A stretch of 64,000 nt of DNA from Arthrobacter bambusae (lineage in GTDB: Bacteria > Actinomycetota > Actinomycetes > Actinomycetales > Micrococcaceae). The translations under genes were made by a program, and so were the position numbers. Location: positions 186,001 through 250,000 of the forward strand of contig NZ_JAUSSZ010000001.1 of the NCBI RefSeq assembly GCF_030812595.1, read 5' to 3'. The notes under the pieces were generated by a model. The model was not told the DNA's origin, did not search any database, and worked only from the letters and a program-made list of their open reading frames with translations. Below, piece by piece: positions 32,751 through 41,657 of this stretch (within the stretch, counting starts at the first letter, position 1; every line of letters begins with the position of its first letter).

Positions 32751-34277
32751 ATGGAAGTTGGTGTTGTTGAGACGGCTCGTAGGTTCGACGTCGAAGAGCC
32801 GGCCCCGGTTCCCGCATTTCTTGATGTTGCCGGTGTCGACCGTGTCGAAGGTCCGTCACAGGACACACTTGACGTCCTCTATTTCGATACGGTGGCGTTG
32901 GACCTGGCTGCGCGAGGGATGACGCTCGGCCACAGCACGGGAGGATCTGATCCTGGCTGGCAGCTCAAAGTCCCCGGAGGACCGGGCCGGAAGCGCGAAT
33001 TGCACGCCTGGCGGGGTCTGGAAGATACCGTACCCGCAAAGCTCCTCGACGAACTCCGAGTCCACCTCCGGGGACATGAGCTGGTGCCGGTCGCGCGGAT
33101 AACGACGCTGCGCAGCCGGCTGAAACTGTACGCCCCCGATGGCACATACTTGGCCGGGTTCGCCGACGGTACGGTAAGTGCCCGGACACTGTACCCGGTC
33201 CAGTCAACGGATCACTGGCGCGAATGGGAAGTCGATCCCCAACAGGGAGGAACGGACTTCCTCACCGGCGTTGAGGCGGTCCTGGCGAAGGCCGGGGCCC
33301 GACCTTCGGAACATACCCCAAAGCTGGCGCGGGCCTTTGGCCCTTCCTGGCCTTCCGCCCGTGTTCCCTCCACGGTGATTCCGCGCGCAGAAGGTCCCGC
33401 ATCCGATGTCGTCGTCTCCTATCTGGGAGAGCAAATCGACCTGCTAATACGACTTGATCCTGACGTGCGCGGGGAAGTAGCCGACGCGCTCCACCAATTC
33501 CGGGCCGCCACGCGCCGCATCCGGTCCGTTCTCGAGACGTACCGAACCCTGTTTGATAAAGGCACCATCGGGAGCCTCGCCTCTGACCTTAGATGGCTAG
33601 CAAGACTCCTTGGCCGGGCCAGGGACGCCGAAGTCCTTCGGGACCGCATCCGGGAAGCACCCGTCCTCAGGCCAAGAGGACTCCACGGTAAATCGGCACT
33701 CCAACCTGTCGAAAAGGACCTCAACGCCTCATACGATCTCGGCTTCGGCCGCGCCCTGAGAGCCTTGGATTCCGTCCGGTACTACCGGATGCTTGACCGC
33801 CTCGAATCGTTCCACGAGAACCCCTCGGTCACCGCACGTGCATCCAGGCCCGCCCTTGAAATGACCGCCAGGATCGTGAACAAGGCGGTCAATCAATTGC
33901 ACGTCGATCACAAGGCAGTCCGCCGTTCGGTACTCCCAAAAGCCCGCAGCAAGGCACTGCATCGTGTGCGGAAAGACGCCAAACGCTTGCGGCACGCAGC
34001 TGAGGCGGTCGCAAGCGTCCATGGAGGACAAGCCATCAGACTGGTACAGGCCGCGGAAACGATCCAGAAGATCCTCGGCGAACACCAGGACAGTGTCATG
34101 GCCCAGGCTGTCCTCCGGCAACGCATTTCAGAAAGAGGCCTGCCCAAGAGCACCAAACGTGCCTACAAGAAGGCGATTGCAACGGAAGAACACCGCGCCG
34201 CGGCCGCTGAAGCCAAGTACAAGAGGGTCAGGAAGACGCCGGACGGCGCCCGGCTGAGGACCCAGGACGGTTGCTAA
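32751..34277 (+). CDS. CYTH-CHAD domain protein
   Basis: 508 residues. The N-terminal CYTH domain (about 1-200) has the barrel strands DVLYFDTVALDLAARG, WQLKVPGGPGRKR and WREWEVD, but the usual ExExK start is reduced to VETARRFDV. The C-terminal CHAD domain (about 225-500) is a His/Arg-rich helical bundle with VADALHQFRAATRRIRSVLE and LHRVRKDAKRLRHAAEAV, which binds polyphosphate. It may act on or sense polyphosphate granules, a reserve of dormant actinobacteria. I use the ATG at 32751; a GTG lies nine bases upstream. Confidence 0.9.
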   Translation: MEVGVVETARRFDVEEPAPVPAFLDVAGVDRVEGPSQDTLDVLYFDTVALDLAARGMTLGHSTGGSDPGWQLKVPGGPGRKRELHAWRGLEDTVPAKLLDELRVHLRGHELVPVARITTLRSRLKLYAPDGTYLAGFADGTVSARTLYPVQSTDHWREWEVDPQQGGTDFLTGVEAVLAKAGARPSEHTPKLARAFGPSWPSARVPSTVIPRAEGPASDVVVSYLGEQIDLLIRLDPDVRGEVADALHQFRAATRRIRSVLETYRTLFDKGTIGSLASDLRWLARLLGRARDAEVLRDRIREAPVLRPRGLHGKSALQPVEKDLNASYDLGFGRALRALDSVRYYRMLDRLESFHENPSVTARASRPALEMTARIVNKAVNQLHVDHKAVRRSVLPKARSKALHRVRKDAKRLRHAAEAVASVHGGQAIRLVQAAETIQKILGEHQDSVMAQAVLRQRISERGLPKSTKRAYKKAIATEEHRAAAAEAKYKRVRKTPDGARLRTQDGC

Positions 34278-34612
34278 GCCGCGGTGATCGCAGACGGTGC
34301 TGGGTTCTATGACATCAAATTAGCAGGGGCATCAGCCGGCGTAATATGAAGGATACCTTCGGCAGGCGAGGCAGTCCTTGGCGTTCTGCTTATCCCTGCT
34401 CTGGCCTTCCTGCTCCCCGCCGCCATTGCAGACTGGCGCTCCACAAGACGGCACAAAACCACTCTCCACACATTGGAGCTTCATCATCGGCGCTAGTCGC
34501 GGATCCGCACCCGCGGACCCTGTCCGAGTGGGGGCTTTGTGCCCTGTCTCGGGAACTCGGGCGGTGCCTATCATTGCCGGTGTCGAATCCTCTGCATGGA
34601 AGGACTTGTACG
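34278..34612. other. Intergenic region with coding-like scrap
   Basis: About 335 bases. A plus frame around 34360-34494 without a start reads VLGVLLIPALAFLLPAAIAD then WRSTRRHKTTLH, which looks like the end of a membrane protein, possibly another relic. The DUF805 promoter with a DevR-type box is at the right end. Confidence 0.35.
34531..34544 (+). promoter_or_regulatory. DevR/DosR-like box, weaker
   Basis: GGGGCTTTGTGCCC, 68 bases upstream of the DUF805 gene. The right half is shifted by one base relative to the consensus. Confidence 0.4.
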
Positions 34613-35092
34613 ATGACCAGTTACCAGCCTCGGAATGTTCCTCCGGGTAGCTTCCCGCTCGAGCTGCCGTACTACGGGGCGCCGCCGGTTGAGGCGGTCA
34701 AACGATTCTGGAAGAAATACGCCGTCTTCTATGGGAGGGCCAGCCGCAGCGAGTACTGGTGGTGGTTCCTCGCCTCCACCATCGTCTCGGGCGTTCTCAA
34801 CGTTGCTGGCTCGACCGGGAGCGGCAGCACCAGCACGTCGACCTCGCTGGGCGGCCTGTGGTTCCTGGCGACGGTCGTGCCCTCACTCGCTCTGGCTGCG
34901 CGGCGCCTGCATGACGTGAACCTCAGCGCGTGGCTCCTGTTGCTCGCGCTGGTTCCAGTGCTTGGCTGGATCGCTTTGCTTGTGTTCATGATCCTGCCAG
35001 CCAATCCCCAAGGCCAACGCTTCGACCGCCCGGTGCAAGCATATCCACCATCCCCGCCGTACCCGCAGCACCAGTACCCGCCGCAGGCGTGA
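34613..35092 (+). CDS. DUF805 membrane protein
   Basis: 159 residues. The DUF805 signature is clear: FWKKYAVFYGRASRSEYWWW near residue 30, then about four helices and the ARRLHDVNLSAWLLLL motif, ending in a Pro/Tyr/Gln-rich tail (YPPSPPYPQHQYPPQA). The start at 34613 (MTSYQP) is chosen because the upstream in-frame ATG at 34346 would read through the operator. Function unknown; DUF805 proteins are common stress-linked membrane proteins. A box is present upstream. Confidence 0.88.
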   Translation: MTSYQPRNVPPGSFPLELPYYGAPPVEAVKRFWKKYAVFYGRASRSEYWWWFLASTIVSGVLNVAGSTGSGSTSTSTSLGGLWFLATVVPSLALAARRLHDVNLSAWLLLLALVPVLGWIALLVFMILPANPQGQRFDRPVQAYPPSPPYPQHQYPPQA

Positions 35093-35212
35093 GGCTCGCC
35101 TGCCAGAGGAACCGGGCGGCATTCGAGGTGGCGATCCGGCTGGCGACGCCGCGCGGAACCCGCCGCCGAGTCCGGACCCGCTTGGCAACGAGGACCTCTG
35201 AAAGGAGCCATC

Positions 35213-35761
35213 GTGAAGAGGGTTTTCATCGCCTACGGCACATCCGAAGGGCAGACTGCGAAGATTGCGGACTTCATCTCCGATGTAGTCCGTCAACACG
35301 GCCACGATCCAACCGTGCTGGACGTGAAGGGTGCCATGGAAGCGAGCCTTGACGGCTACGATGGCGTCATCATCGGCGCGTCCGTCCACATGGGCAAGCA
35401 CGACGAGCATGTCGCGGACTTTGCCCGCAGGAATCTGGACACACTTTCACGGGTGCCGTCCGCTTTCTTTTCGGTCAGCCTGGCCGCTCACGGGGACTTG
35501 GCGGATGCCCAGGGCTACATCGAGCTGTTCGAACACGAGACGGGGTGGCGGCCAGACAAGATCGCACTGTTCGGCGGCGCGCTGATGTACACACAGTACG
35601 GCTACATCAAGCGGCGCTTGATGAAGAAGATTGCCGGCAGCAAGCCGGGAAAACTGGGAACTGATATGTCCCGCGACTACGTCTACACCGAGTGGGACGG
35701 TGTGAAACGATTCGCAGAAGATTTCGCCGCCGCGCTTACCGACGAAGGGCCGTCGCTCTGA
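35213..35761 (+). CDS. Flavodoxin-domain protein (HemG-like)
   Basis: 182 residues, FMN-binding flavodoxin fold. The phosphate loop is AYGTSEGQTAKIADFI (about residues 7-22); GVIIGASVHMGKHDEHV and FFSVSLAAHGD follow, as in menaquinone-dependent protoporphyrinogen IX dehydrogenases (HemG). It may pass electrons from a reductant, possibly protoporphyrinogen, to menaquinone, which would suit anaerobic haem synthesis. The GTG at 35213 has GAAAGGAGCC upstream. No DevR-type box was seen directly before it. Confidence 0.87.
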   Translation: MKRVFIAYGTSEGQTAKIADFISDVVRQHGHDPTVLDVKGAMEASLDGYDGVIIGASVHMGKHDEHVADFARRNLDTLSRVPSAFFSVSLAAHGDLADAQGYIELFEHETGWRPDKIALFGGALMYTQYGYIKRRLMKKIAGSKPGKLGTDMSRDYVYTEWDGVKRFAEDFAAALTDEGPSL

Positions 35762-35769
35762 GTCGTGGA

Positions 35770-35922
35770 CTCACGCTCTTTGATGTTCCCGCCCGGAACG
35801 TACACCGTGAAGCGCCAGGCGAATTCTGCCCACTCCGGGTCGCCCGGATCGAGGTCGAGTGCCTGAAGCCGTTCCCAATAGAGTTCTGCATAGGTGCCTG
35901 CCGGTCGCTCGGCAAACTGCAC
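35770..35922 (-). pseudogene. Possible short gene or gene remnant
   Basis: About 50 codons from a GTG: VQFAERPAGTYAELYWERLQ then LDLDPGDPEWAEFAWRFTVY. Composition looks protein-like, but the frame then runs into the antisense of the flavodoxin gene. No family recognised. Probably the remains of a small gene. Confidence 0.25.
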
Positions 35923-35964
35923 CGTGCACCCGCGCCGGCCGTGTCCGGACGATCCCGGGTTGTG

Positions 35965-37587
35965 TCACGCAGTGCCCACCTCCCGGCGGCGTACGGAGGC
36001 CAGCGCGATTGCCGTGAGGACCGCGGCGATGCCGAGCATCCAGAAGCCGCCGCTCCAGTCGGTCCCGGTGCTTGTGGTGACGGGGGTGTGGGTGAACGGT
36101 GAGAGGTCCCGGATTTTCCGGTCAAGGCCGAGGATGCCGCCGTAGACCCCGAGGACGACGCCGATGCCCAGGAGCGCCCACCCGGCAGCGATCGTGGCCC
36201 GGGGCCAGAAGACGAACACCGCTGCGGGCAGGGCCAGGTATACGAGCGCTGCGGGGAGCTGGTCGACGGCGGTCTGCCAGACGTTGCTCGCGTCCTCTGA
36301 GGTTTCTCCGGTGGCGGCGAGGGAGACCGATGCCCCGAGCGCGGTGAACGCCATTACGAGCACGACCGAGACGGCGCCGAGTCCCAGGAAGCTCCCCAGC
36401 CAGCTCATCCGGCCCACCGAGCCGGATACGACGGGCTCGGCAGTTCCCGCCACCTCTTCCTGGCGCAGGCGGAGGACGGCCTGGAGTCCGCAAGCTGCGG
36501 CGAGGATTCCGGCTATTTCGAATAGGGCCGCGACGAGCAGCTGGGTCATCGATGTGCCCTGAGCCTCGATCATGCCGCGAAGCACGGCCGTGATTTGGGG
36601 GTTGGCGGTGATCGAGGACTGGATCGCGGACCCGAGCGAGCCTGTGAGGAGGCCTGTCGCGAGCCCGCCGATGCACCAGCCGATGATTGCGGCCTGCTGG
36701 AGGCGCAGGGCGAGGGAGAAGGTCCCACGCAGCCAGGGCCGGGCGTCGGCGCGTCCGGATCGTCCGGCGAGGACGCTCGCGCCGACATCGCGGCGCGCCA
36801 TGACGGCTACGACGACGGCGGTGCACGCCGCCCCGAGCGCGATTGGCAGGAGTAGAGGCCACCATCGGTTGCCCGTGTAGGCGAAGGTCTGCTGGCCCCA
36901 GCCGATGGGGGAGATCCAGCTTGGCCAAGCGGCCGTCATGGTTGTGCCGTCGGGACTGACTTGTCCCGTGGCGTCCCCGAAGCCTCGCAGCAGGTACGCG
37001 GTCATCACGAGCGCCGACGAAATACCGTTGGCCCCACGCGATGTGCTGAAGAACTCGGAGGCCAGCAGGCCCACGCCGAGGAAGGCGAAGCCCACGGCAC
37101 CCGTCGCGAGACCGGCCATGATCGAGCCGGCCGGGTCAAGCCCGCCGGCCATGAAGCCGAGAGCCGTGGCGGCGGCTACGAGCAAGTCGGCGACGGTGCC
37201 GTGGAGGACGGTGGCACCGAGCGGGGCCCACCGTCCGGCAGCCGTCGCGGAGACGAGCTCGGCCCGGCCGGACTCCTCTTCCGCCCTGCTGTGGCGGACG
37301 GCCATGAACGTATTCATGAGCCCTGCAAGGAGGGCCAGGAATGCGAAGATCTCGAAGAACGTGAACGAATCGAGCGCCGGGCCACGCGGGAGGCCGCGCA
37401 GCACGAGGATTGCGGGGGCAGCGGTCGCGAGCTGCAGCACCTGTGCGCGGGTCGCGTCGTCGCCGAAGGTCTTCGCAATGGCTGCAACGGCGAGCAGCGC
37501 GAGCCCTCCGATTGAGAGGATCCAGACAATCACCTGCCAGCGGTCCCGGCGCATCCGTTGCCGGTACAGGATCCATAGCTCGCCCAT
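35965..37587 (-). CDS. ABC exporter permease, twelve-helix type
   Basis: 540-residue integral membrane protein, of the family annotated as antibiotic (polyketide) exporter permeases. It has two halves of about six helices each. The N-half has VRHSRAEEESGRAELVSATA, typical of these permeases. The start at 37587 (MGELWILYRQRMRRD) lies one base after the ATPase stop (TGA-G-ATG), so the two are coupled. The pair has no operator of the island type and looks like a separate resistance cassette within it. Confidence 0.88.
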   Translation of the reverse strand: MGELWILYRQRMRRDRWQVIVWILSIGGLALLAVAAIAKTFGDDATRAQVLQLATAAPAILVLRGLPRGPALDSFTFFEIFAFLALLAGLMNTFMAVRHSRAEEESGRAELVSATAAGRWAPLGATVLHGTVADLLVAAATALGFMAGGLDPAGSIMAGLATGAVGFAFLGVGLLASEFFSTSRGANGISSALVMTAYLLRGFGDATGQVSPDGTTMTAAWPSWISPIGWGQQTFAYTGNRWWPLLLPIALGAACTAVVVAVMARRDVGASVLAGRSGRADARPWLRGTFSLALRLQQAAIIGWCIGGLATGLLTGSLGSAIQSSITANPQITAVLRGMIEAQGTSMTQLLVAALFEIAGILAAACGLQAVLRLRQEEVAGTAEPVVSGSVGRMSWLGSFLGLGAVSVVLVMAFTALGASVSLAATGETSEDASNVWQTAVDQLPAALVYLALPAAVFVFWPRATIAAGWALLGIGVVLGVYGGILGLDRKIRDLSPFTHTPVTTSTGTDWSGGFWMLGIAAVLTAIALASVRRREVGTA

Positions 37588-37588
37588 C

Positions 37589-38572
37589 TCATGCTCCCGC
37601 CGCGGCGGTGCGATGGCGCCGGTGGTGGGCGCCGCCGTCGTCCGCTGCCTGGGCGGTCGCCGCGGCGACTGTGTCGCCATAGTGGCGTAGGAACAGTTCT
37701 TCAAGCGACGGCGGCGCGATGAGCAGGCCTTTGACCCCGAGGCGGCCGAGAAGGGGCAGGACCTCGTGGACGCGGTCGGAATCGGCGCTGAACTTGATGC
37801 GCCCCTCGGCCACAGCAAGGTCGTGGATCTGTGAGAGTGCGGCGAGGGCTTGGGTGCCGACGCTGTCCTGCGCGAAGGAGATTTCCGTGCGGGTAAGGTG
37901 GCGCAGCGCGTCGAGCGTGCCGCCGTCCACGATCCGGCCCGCCCGGATGATGCTCACGCGGCCCGCGAGCTGCTCGACCTCTGAGAGGATGTGGCTCGAG
38001 AGCAGGACCGTCGCGCCGTTCTCGTTCACCATCCGCCGGATTTCGCGAGTGAAGACCGCCTCCATGAGCGGGTCAAGGCCGCTCGTGGGCTCGTCCAGGA
38101 GATACAGCTCGGCGTCGATAACGAGCGCAGCAATGAGCGCGACCTTCTGGCGGTTTCCCTTCGAGTAGGCGCGCCCCTTCTTGCTTGGGTCGAAGTCGAA
38201 GAGTTCGCACAGATGGTGCTTGCGCTCCTTATAGGCCGCCTCCTCCACCTCGCCCCCGCGGAGGCGGGAGAGAAGATCGATGGCCTCGCCGCCCGAGAGG
38301 TTGGGCCAGATGCTGACGTCGCCGGGGACGCTCGCTACGCGCCTGTGGAGCTCGACGGCGTCCGTCCACGGATGCTTTCCCAGGACGCTCGCGCTGCCCG
38401 AGGACGCCCGGGCCAGGCCGAGCAGGATGCGAAGTGTGGTTGTCTTTCCCGCGCCGTTCGGCCCGAGAAAGCCGTGGATTTCACCTTCGTGGACTTCAAG
38501 GTCGAGGCCGTCGAGGGCCTTGACCCGTCCGAAGTTCTTGTGCAGGTCGACAGTCTGGATGACAGTGTCCAT
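37589..38572 (-). CDS. ABC exporter ATP-binding protein
   Basis: 327 residues from MDTVIQ (38572). Walker A GPNGAGKTTT (about 37-46), signature YSKGNRQKVALIAAL in place of the usual LSGGQ, Walker B LYLLDEPTSGLDP and the His loop LLSSHILSEVE. The signature variant is typical of the antibiotic-exporter (DrrA-like) group with a C-terminal regulatory domain. The His-rich end (GGAHHRRHR) is unusual. Partner of the permease downstream. An ATG eight codons upstream is possible but extends the protein by nonconserved residues. Confidence 0.9.
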   Translation of the reverse strand: MDTVIQTVDLHKNFGRVKALDGLDLEVHEGEIHGFLGPNGAGKTTTLRILLGLARASSGSASVLGKHPWTDAVELHRRVASVPGDVSIWPNLSGGEAIDLLSRLRGGEVEEAAYKERKHHLCELFDFDPSKKGRAYSKGNRQKVALIAALVIDAELYLLDEPTSGLDPLMEAVFTREIRRMVNENGATVLLSSHILSEVEQLAGRVSIIRAGRIVDGGTLDALRHLTRTEISFAQDSVGTQALAALSQIHDLAVAEGRIKFSADSDRVHEVLPLLGRLGVKGLLIAPPSLEELFLRHYGDTVAAATAQAADDGGAHHRRHRTAAAGA

Positions 38573-38650
38573 AATCAAAAAGTACGCCGCCTTCATAAAG
38601 TCTTGAATGGTCGAAAGGCCCGTGTATTTCCGTGAGGTTCGTGCGTCGGA

Positions 38651-39604
38651 TTAGCGGTGCTTGTAGTAGTCCCTCCAAATCAGCCGGTGCACGGGAATGC
38701 GTCGGGGCAAGGACCTGAGCCCGGGAATGAAGGGCACGAGGGTCAGGAGCAGCGTCAGGATCACCATGGTAAACACGACGAGGACATCGGCGTTCGGCGC
38801 TGATTTGAACGGTTCCACTTGGTAGAGGGCGGAGAAGAGCCACAGCCAGGACTGGCCGGGGTAGTTCCCGGTTTCATTCATCATTCCCCACTGGTCGCCC
38901 GTGAGATGCTGAGCGTCGGCGAGAGCAGGAAAGTAGCTGCCGTCACCGAGGAACAAGATGCTGGCTTTGTAATCGGTGTTGTAGAACGAACCTTTTGCGC
39001 CCAGCACCGGATCGAGAGCGCCTTGCTGCGCCATACCGAGCAGTGCTCCCGTGAGGGCCGGAACCGGGCCGTAGTCGCCCGGGGCCACCTTTGCGGGGTC
39101 GTTATCAGGGGCTTTACTGAGCGCGTCCCCGTACGCTGTGGTCCACTCAGTGTGTCGGGCGTCGCTTGCCGTCGTCCATTCCTTGACCGCCGCCGGGGGT
39201 GTCGGAAGGGTCTGGAGCGGAGCGATGACGAAGTCGTTGGCAGTGTCGATCGGGAGCCTGACGCCGGAGAGATTCTGAAGATCGATCGGGCCGAGTTTTT
39301 GCGTGGCATCGGGTGTCGAGTTGTAGGGCGGTCCGTACCCGGCGGTGCGGCTGGTGCCGCCAAGTTCCGCGGTGGCCGTTGCCACGAAGTCCGCGGGCTG
39401 GGCCTGGGCCCATGACTTGAGGGTCACGCTCGGTTCATCGGGTGAGCTGAATAGCGCTGAGAGCCCTAGAACCAGCAGTCCGACAACGACCAGTCCGACA
39501 GCGAGCTCCTTGAACAAGTCGTATTCGCGCGATGTGCCGCCCCATGGCCTGCTGGCGATGTCGTCCCGTGTGCGCCACGACGTCGACACGGGTGTCTTTG
39601 TCAT
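38651..39604 (-). CDS. Membrane-anchored partner of cytochrome b, unknown
   Basis: 317 residues with one helix near the N-terminus (ELAVGLVVVGLLVLGLSALF, about 32-51), a large outside domain (about 55-270, with GYGPPYNSTPDATQKLGPID) and a C-terminal helix (VLVVFTMVILTLLLTLVPFI) ending in a basic RDYYKHR tail. No haem CxxCH or Rieske cysteines are present. Its ATG lies two bases after the cytochrome b stop, so the products must be made together. It replaces the usual Rieske and c-type subunits; I cannot name its family with certainty. Confidence 0.75.
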   Translation of the reverse strand: MTKTPVSTSWRTRDDIASRPWGGTSREYDLFKELAVGLVVVGLLVLGLSALFSSPDEPSVTLKSWAQAQPADFVATATAELGGTSRTAGYGPPYNSTPDATQKLGPIDLQNLSGVRLPIDTANDFVIAPLQTLPTPPAAVKEWTTASDARHTEWTTAYGDALSKAPDNDPAKVAPGDYGPVPALTGALLGMAQQGALDPVLGAKGSFYNTDYKASILFLGDGSYFPALADAQHLTGDQWGMMNETGNYPGQSWLWLFSALYQVEPFKSAPNADVLVVFTMVILTLLLTLVPFIPGLRSLPRRIPVHRLIWRDYYKHR

Positions 39605-39606
39605 GG

Positions 39607-40302
39607 CTAATCCTCCCCGTCGGTGGCTGGATTTGGCGCGGTCGAGCGCAGCTGGGCGTCAGATGCCGCAGCCTCCAAAGGCGGTACCACCCCGTGCATG
39701 CGTACGAGCACCACATGAACGGCGACGACGACGGCGACCGCAAGGGGGAGGAGGGTGATGTGCCACATGAGTAGCTGGCCTAGATCGGCGACGTTGAACC
39801 ACGCACCGATACCGACCGCGTTGAGGGCGTCTTTTGCCTGGAACGCAATCCACTGCGAATCGAAATTTGTTTGAAGGAGGTATCCGGTGAAGGCGGTGAC
39901 GATCGAGACGAGGAATGCGAGCATCCCCGTGATCCACGTCATCACCCGCCCGCCGCGCCAGGCGGCCATCCAGAATTTGCCCCAGAGGTGGACCACCATG
40001 AACATGAAGAACAGTTCAACGCTCCACAAATGGGTGCTGTTGATGAAACGGCCAAGCCCGGAGACATGGAACCAGGCGGGTCCGTTCAATGCCAGTACGG
40101 CGCCGGAACCGAGGATGTAGACGAACGCCGCGACGGCGGCCATGCCGAAGATGTAAATCCACGAGGACACGTAGCTCGGCTGGCGTTCGGGGAGCAGCTT
40201 GTCCGCCGGCAGCCGACGTAAGGCCCAGCCCCGGGCCTTACCCGTCCAGGTGGAAAAGCCTGGTTCGCCGTCAGGGGCAGCAGGCGCACTGTCACTGCTC
40301 AT
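39607..40302 (-). CDS. b6-type cytochrome b, N-terminal subunit
   Basis: 231-residue membrane protein with four helices. The bis-His haem ligands are His91/His105 on helix B and His181/His196 on helix D; the helix D gap of 14 residues is that of cytochrome b6 rather than mitochondrial b. It should bind two b haems and move electrons between quinol and a partner. It sits in a three-gene operon with overlapping or two-base junctions, downstream of a small membrane protein and upstream of the 317-residue partner. The operon has a DevR-type box, so it may be a hypoxic quinol-linked chain. Confidence 0.9.
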   Translation of the reverse strand: MSSDSAPAAPDGEPGFSTWTGKARGWALRRLPADKLLPERQPSYVSSWIYIFGMAAVAAFVYILGSGAVLALNGPAWFHVSGLGRFINSTHLWSVELFFMFMVVHLWGKFWMAAWRGGRVMTWITGMLAFLVSIVTAFTGYLLQTNFDSQWIAFQAKDALNAVGIGAWFNVADLGQLLMWHITLLPLAVAVVVAVHVVLVRMHGVVPPLEAAASDAQLRSTAPNPATDGED

Positions 40303-40466
40303 TTCCTTTTCCTCCCGTGTGGAAACGGAATCACCAAGGCCAAAATGAACAGCACGACCATCGTGGTGATGACCACCAAATTGCCGAATTGAATCAGGAA
40401 ATCACCCCACTGGAAATAAACTCCGGCATCCGGCATTCCGGCACCCGCCTGTCTTGAGCCGAGCAT
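40299..40466 (-). CDS. Small single-helix membrane protein
   Basis: 55 residues from the ATG at 40466: a short polar head, then FGNLVVITTMVVLFILALVI and a basic PHGRKRK end inside the cell. Its stop overlaps the ATG of the cytochrome b gene (ATGA). An upstream start at 40547 would add 27 residues that cover the operator, so I prefer the shorter form. Likely an accessory subunit of the cytochrome complex. Confidence 0.7.
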   Translation of the reverse strand: MLGSRQAGAGMPDAGVYFQWGDFLIQFGNLVVITTMVVLFILALVIPFPHGRKRK

Positions 40467-40547
40467 CACGGCCTCTCTCGGTGAAAGGCGAACCTTTACG
40501 GAGGCCTTCTTACGAATGACGCTACAAGCTTCCTGGCCGACATACAT

Positions 40548-40561
40548 GGGTCCAAGGACCC
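40548..40561. promoter_or_regulatory. DevR/DosR-like box in divergent promoter
   Basis: GGGTCCAAGGACCC, six-base arms perfect around AA. It lies 82 bases before the cytochrome operon and 67 before the split-barrel gene at 40629, so one site could serve both. Confidence 0.6.
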
Positions 40562-40628
40562 TATTGGATGATTCCGGCCGCGTGCATGCTGAAATGGCTT
40601 GGTATTCCGACCACCGAAAGGACCGACC

Positions 40629-41072
40629 ATGTCACCGGATACCGCTAACCCCGTGGAAGTCCTGACAGAGGAAGAATGCTGGAATATCCTTTTGGGTGCG
40701 ACGTTGGGACGGTTGGCATTAAGCATCGCCAACGAACCCGAGATTTACCCGATCAATTTCGTCGCCCACGACGGAAAAATCCTCATCCGCACGAATCCAG
40801 GGGAGAAGCTGTTCGCGCTCACGATCAATGACAAAGTTGCTCTGGAGACCGATGGGGTCGGTAGCCAATCCGTCTGGAGCGTGGTGGTTAAAGGCAAGGC
40901 TCGGCAACTGGAGTCCGGCGCCGAGATTGAGGCCGCCGAAAGGATTCCCCGCCAACAATTGACCTCTACGAAGAAGCGGGTTTTCGTTGAGATCGTCCCG
41001 ACGTCCATCAGCGGGAGACGGATTCACCGGGGACCGGAGGATGAAGAGCTTGTCCCTGGCGACTTGTACTGA
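40629..41072 (+). CDS. PNPOx-like flavin split-barrel protein
   Basis: 147 residues: LTEEECWNILLGATLGRLAL, then PEIYPINFVAHDGKILIRT, WSVVVKGKARQLES and VPTSISGRRIHRGP. It has the full barrel of the family. The ATG at 40629 has GAAAGGACC upstream. It differs from the others in lacking the Trp-rich C-terminus (no TWWSPL). It shares the divergent operator with the cytochrome operon, suggesting a redox link. Cofactor unknown. Confidence 0.87.
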   Translation: MSPDTANPVEVLTEEECWNILLGATLGRLALSIANEPEIYPINFVAHDGKILIRTNPGEKLFALTINDKVALETDGVGSQSVWSVVVKGKARQLESGAEIEAAERIPRQQLTSTKKRVFVEIVPTSISGRRIHRGPEDEELVPGDLY

Positions 41073-41109
41073 AGCGACTTGCAGCGAGACCTGTAGTGAG
41101 CGGGGCAGT

Positions 41110-41553
41110 TCACGCGAGGTGCACGCGGCGTCCGGTGATCGTCTGTGCCTGGATTCGGATAAAAAGGTTCCGTGCTCCGCCGGCCCACGGCTCGGCCATG
41201 GCCTTCCCCCAAAGCCGGGTCAGCAGATCCTTGTCCTCAACCCGGGAGGACGCCCCGCTGACCAGCACAGACCAACCCTCGCTCCGGTCGGACCGTGAAT
41301 CGTCGATTTGAAAGGACGACTCGGGTGAAGGGACTGACTCGGCGATGGATCCATCGCCGGCAGTACGGAAGTAAATGGACTAGCCGTCGACCAGATAATT
41401 CACAGGCAGGATCACCACCCTGCCTTGCTGAACAAACCCGAAACGTCCGGTGGTGTTTGAGCGCAGGAGATCCCAGCACTGTTCCTGGCCGAGTTCTTCC
41501 GCCACGTGCAGTCCGCCGTCGACTCGGCCTGCGTCCATGCTGGGGAGTGACAT
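41110..41553 (-). pseudogene. PNPOx-like split-barrel gene with an in-frame stop
   Basis: The full 148-codon frame aligns end to end with the paralogue at 27007 (EQCWDLLRSNTTGRFGFVQQ, ILPVNYLVDG, SIYFRTAGDGS, WSVLVSGA, ITGRRVHLA). One TAG (41380-41382) replaces codon 58, between VDG and SIYF. The rest shows no frameshift. It is a very recent inactivation, a sequencing error, or a suppressed stop. Confidence 0.8.
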
Positions 41554-41657
41554 GTCTGCTCCTGTGTCGTCGGGTCTAGTCCGTCATTCGGTCACGCAAC
41601 CGCGGGCATGAAGCCCTTGACTCCCTGCAGCCTATTGAACCCTCTTCTGCTGCTGTA

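Noticed and set aside
41380..41382. TAG as a programmed recoding site
   Set aside because: No stem-loop or readthrough signal noticed, and paralogues have an ordinary residue there; a plain mutation is simpler.
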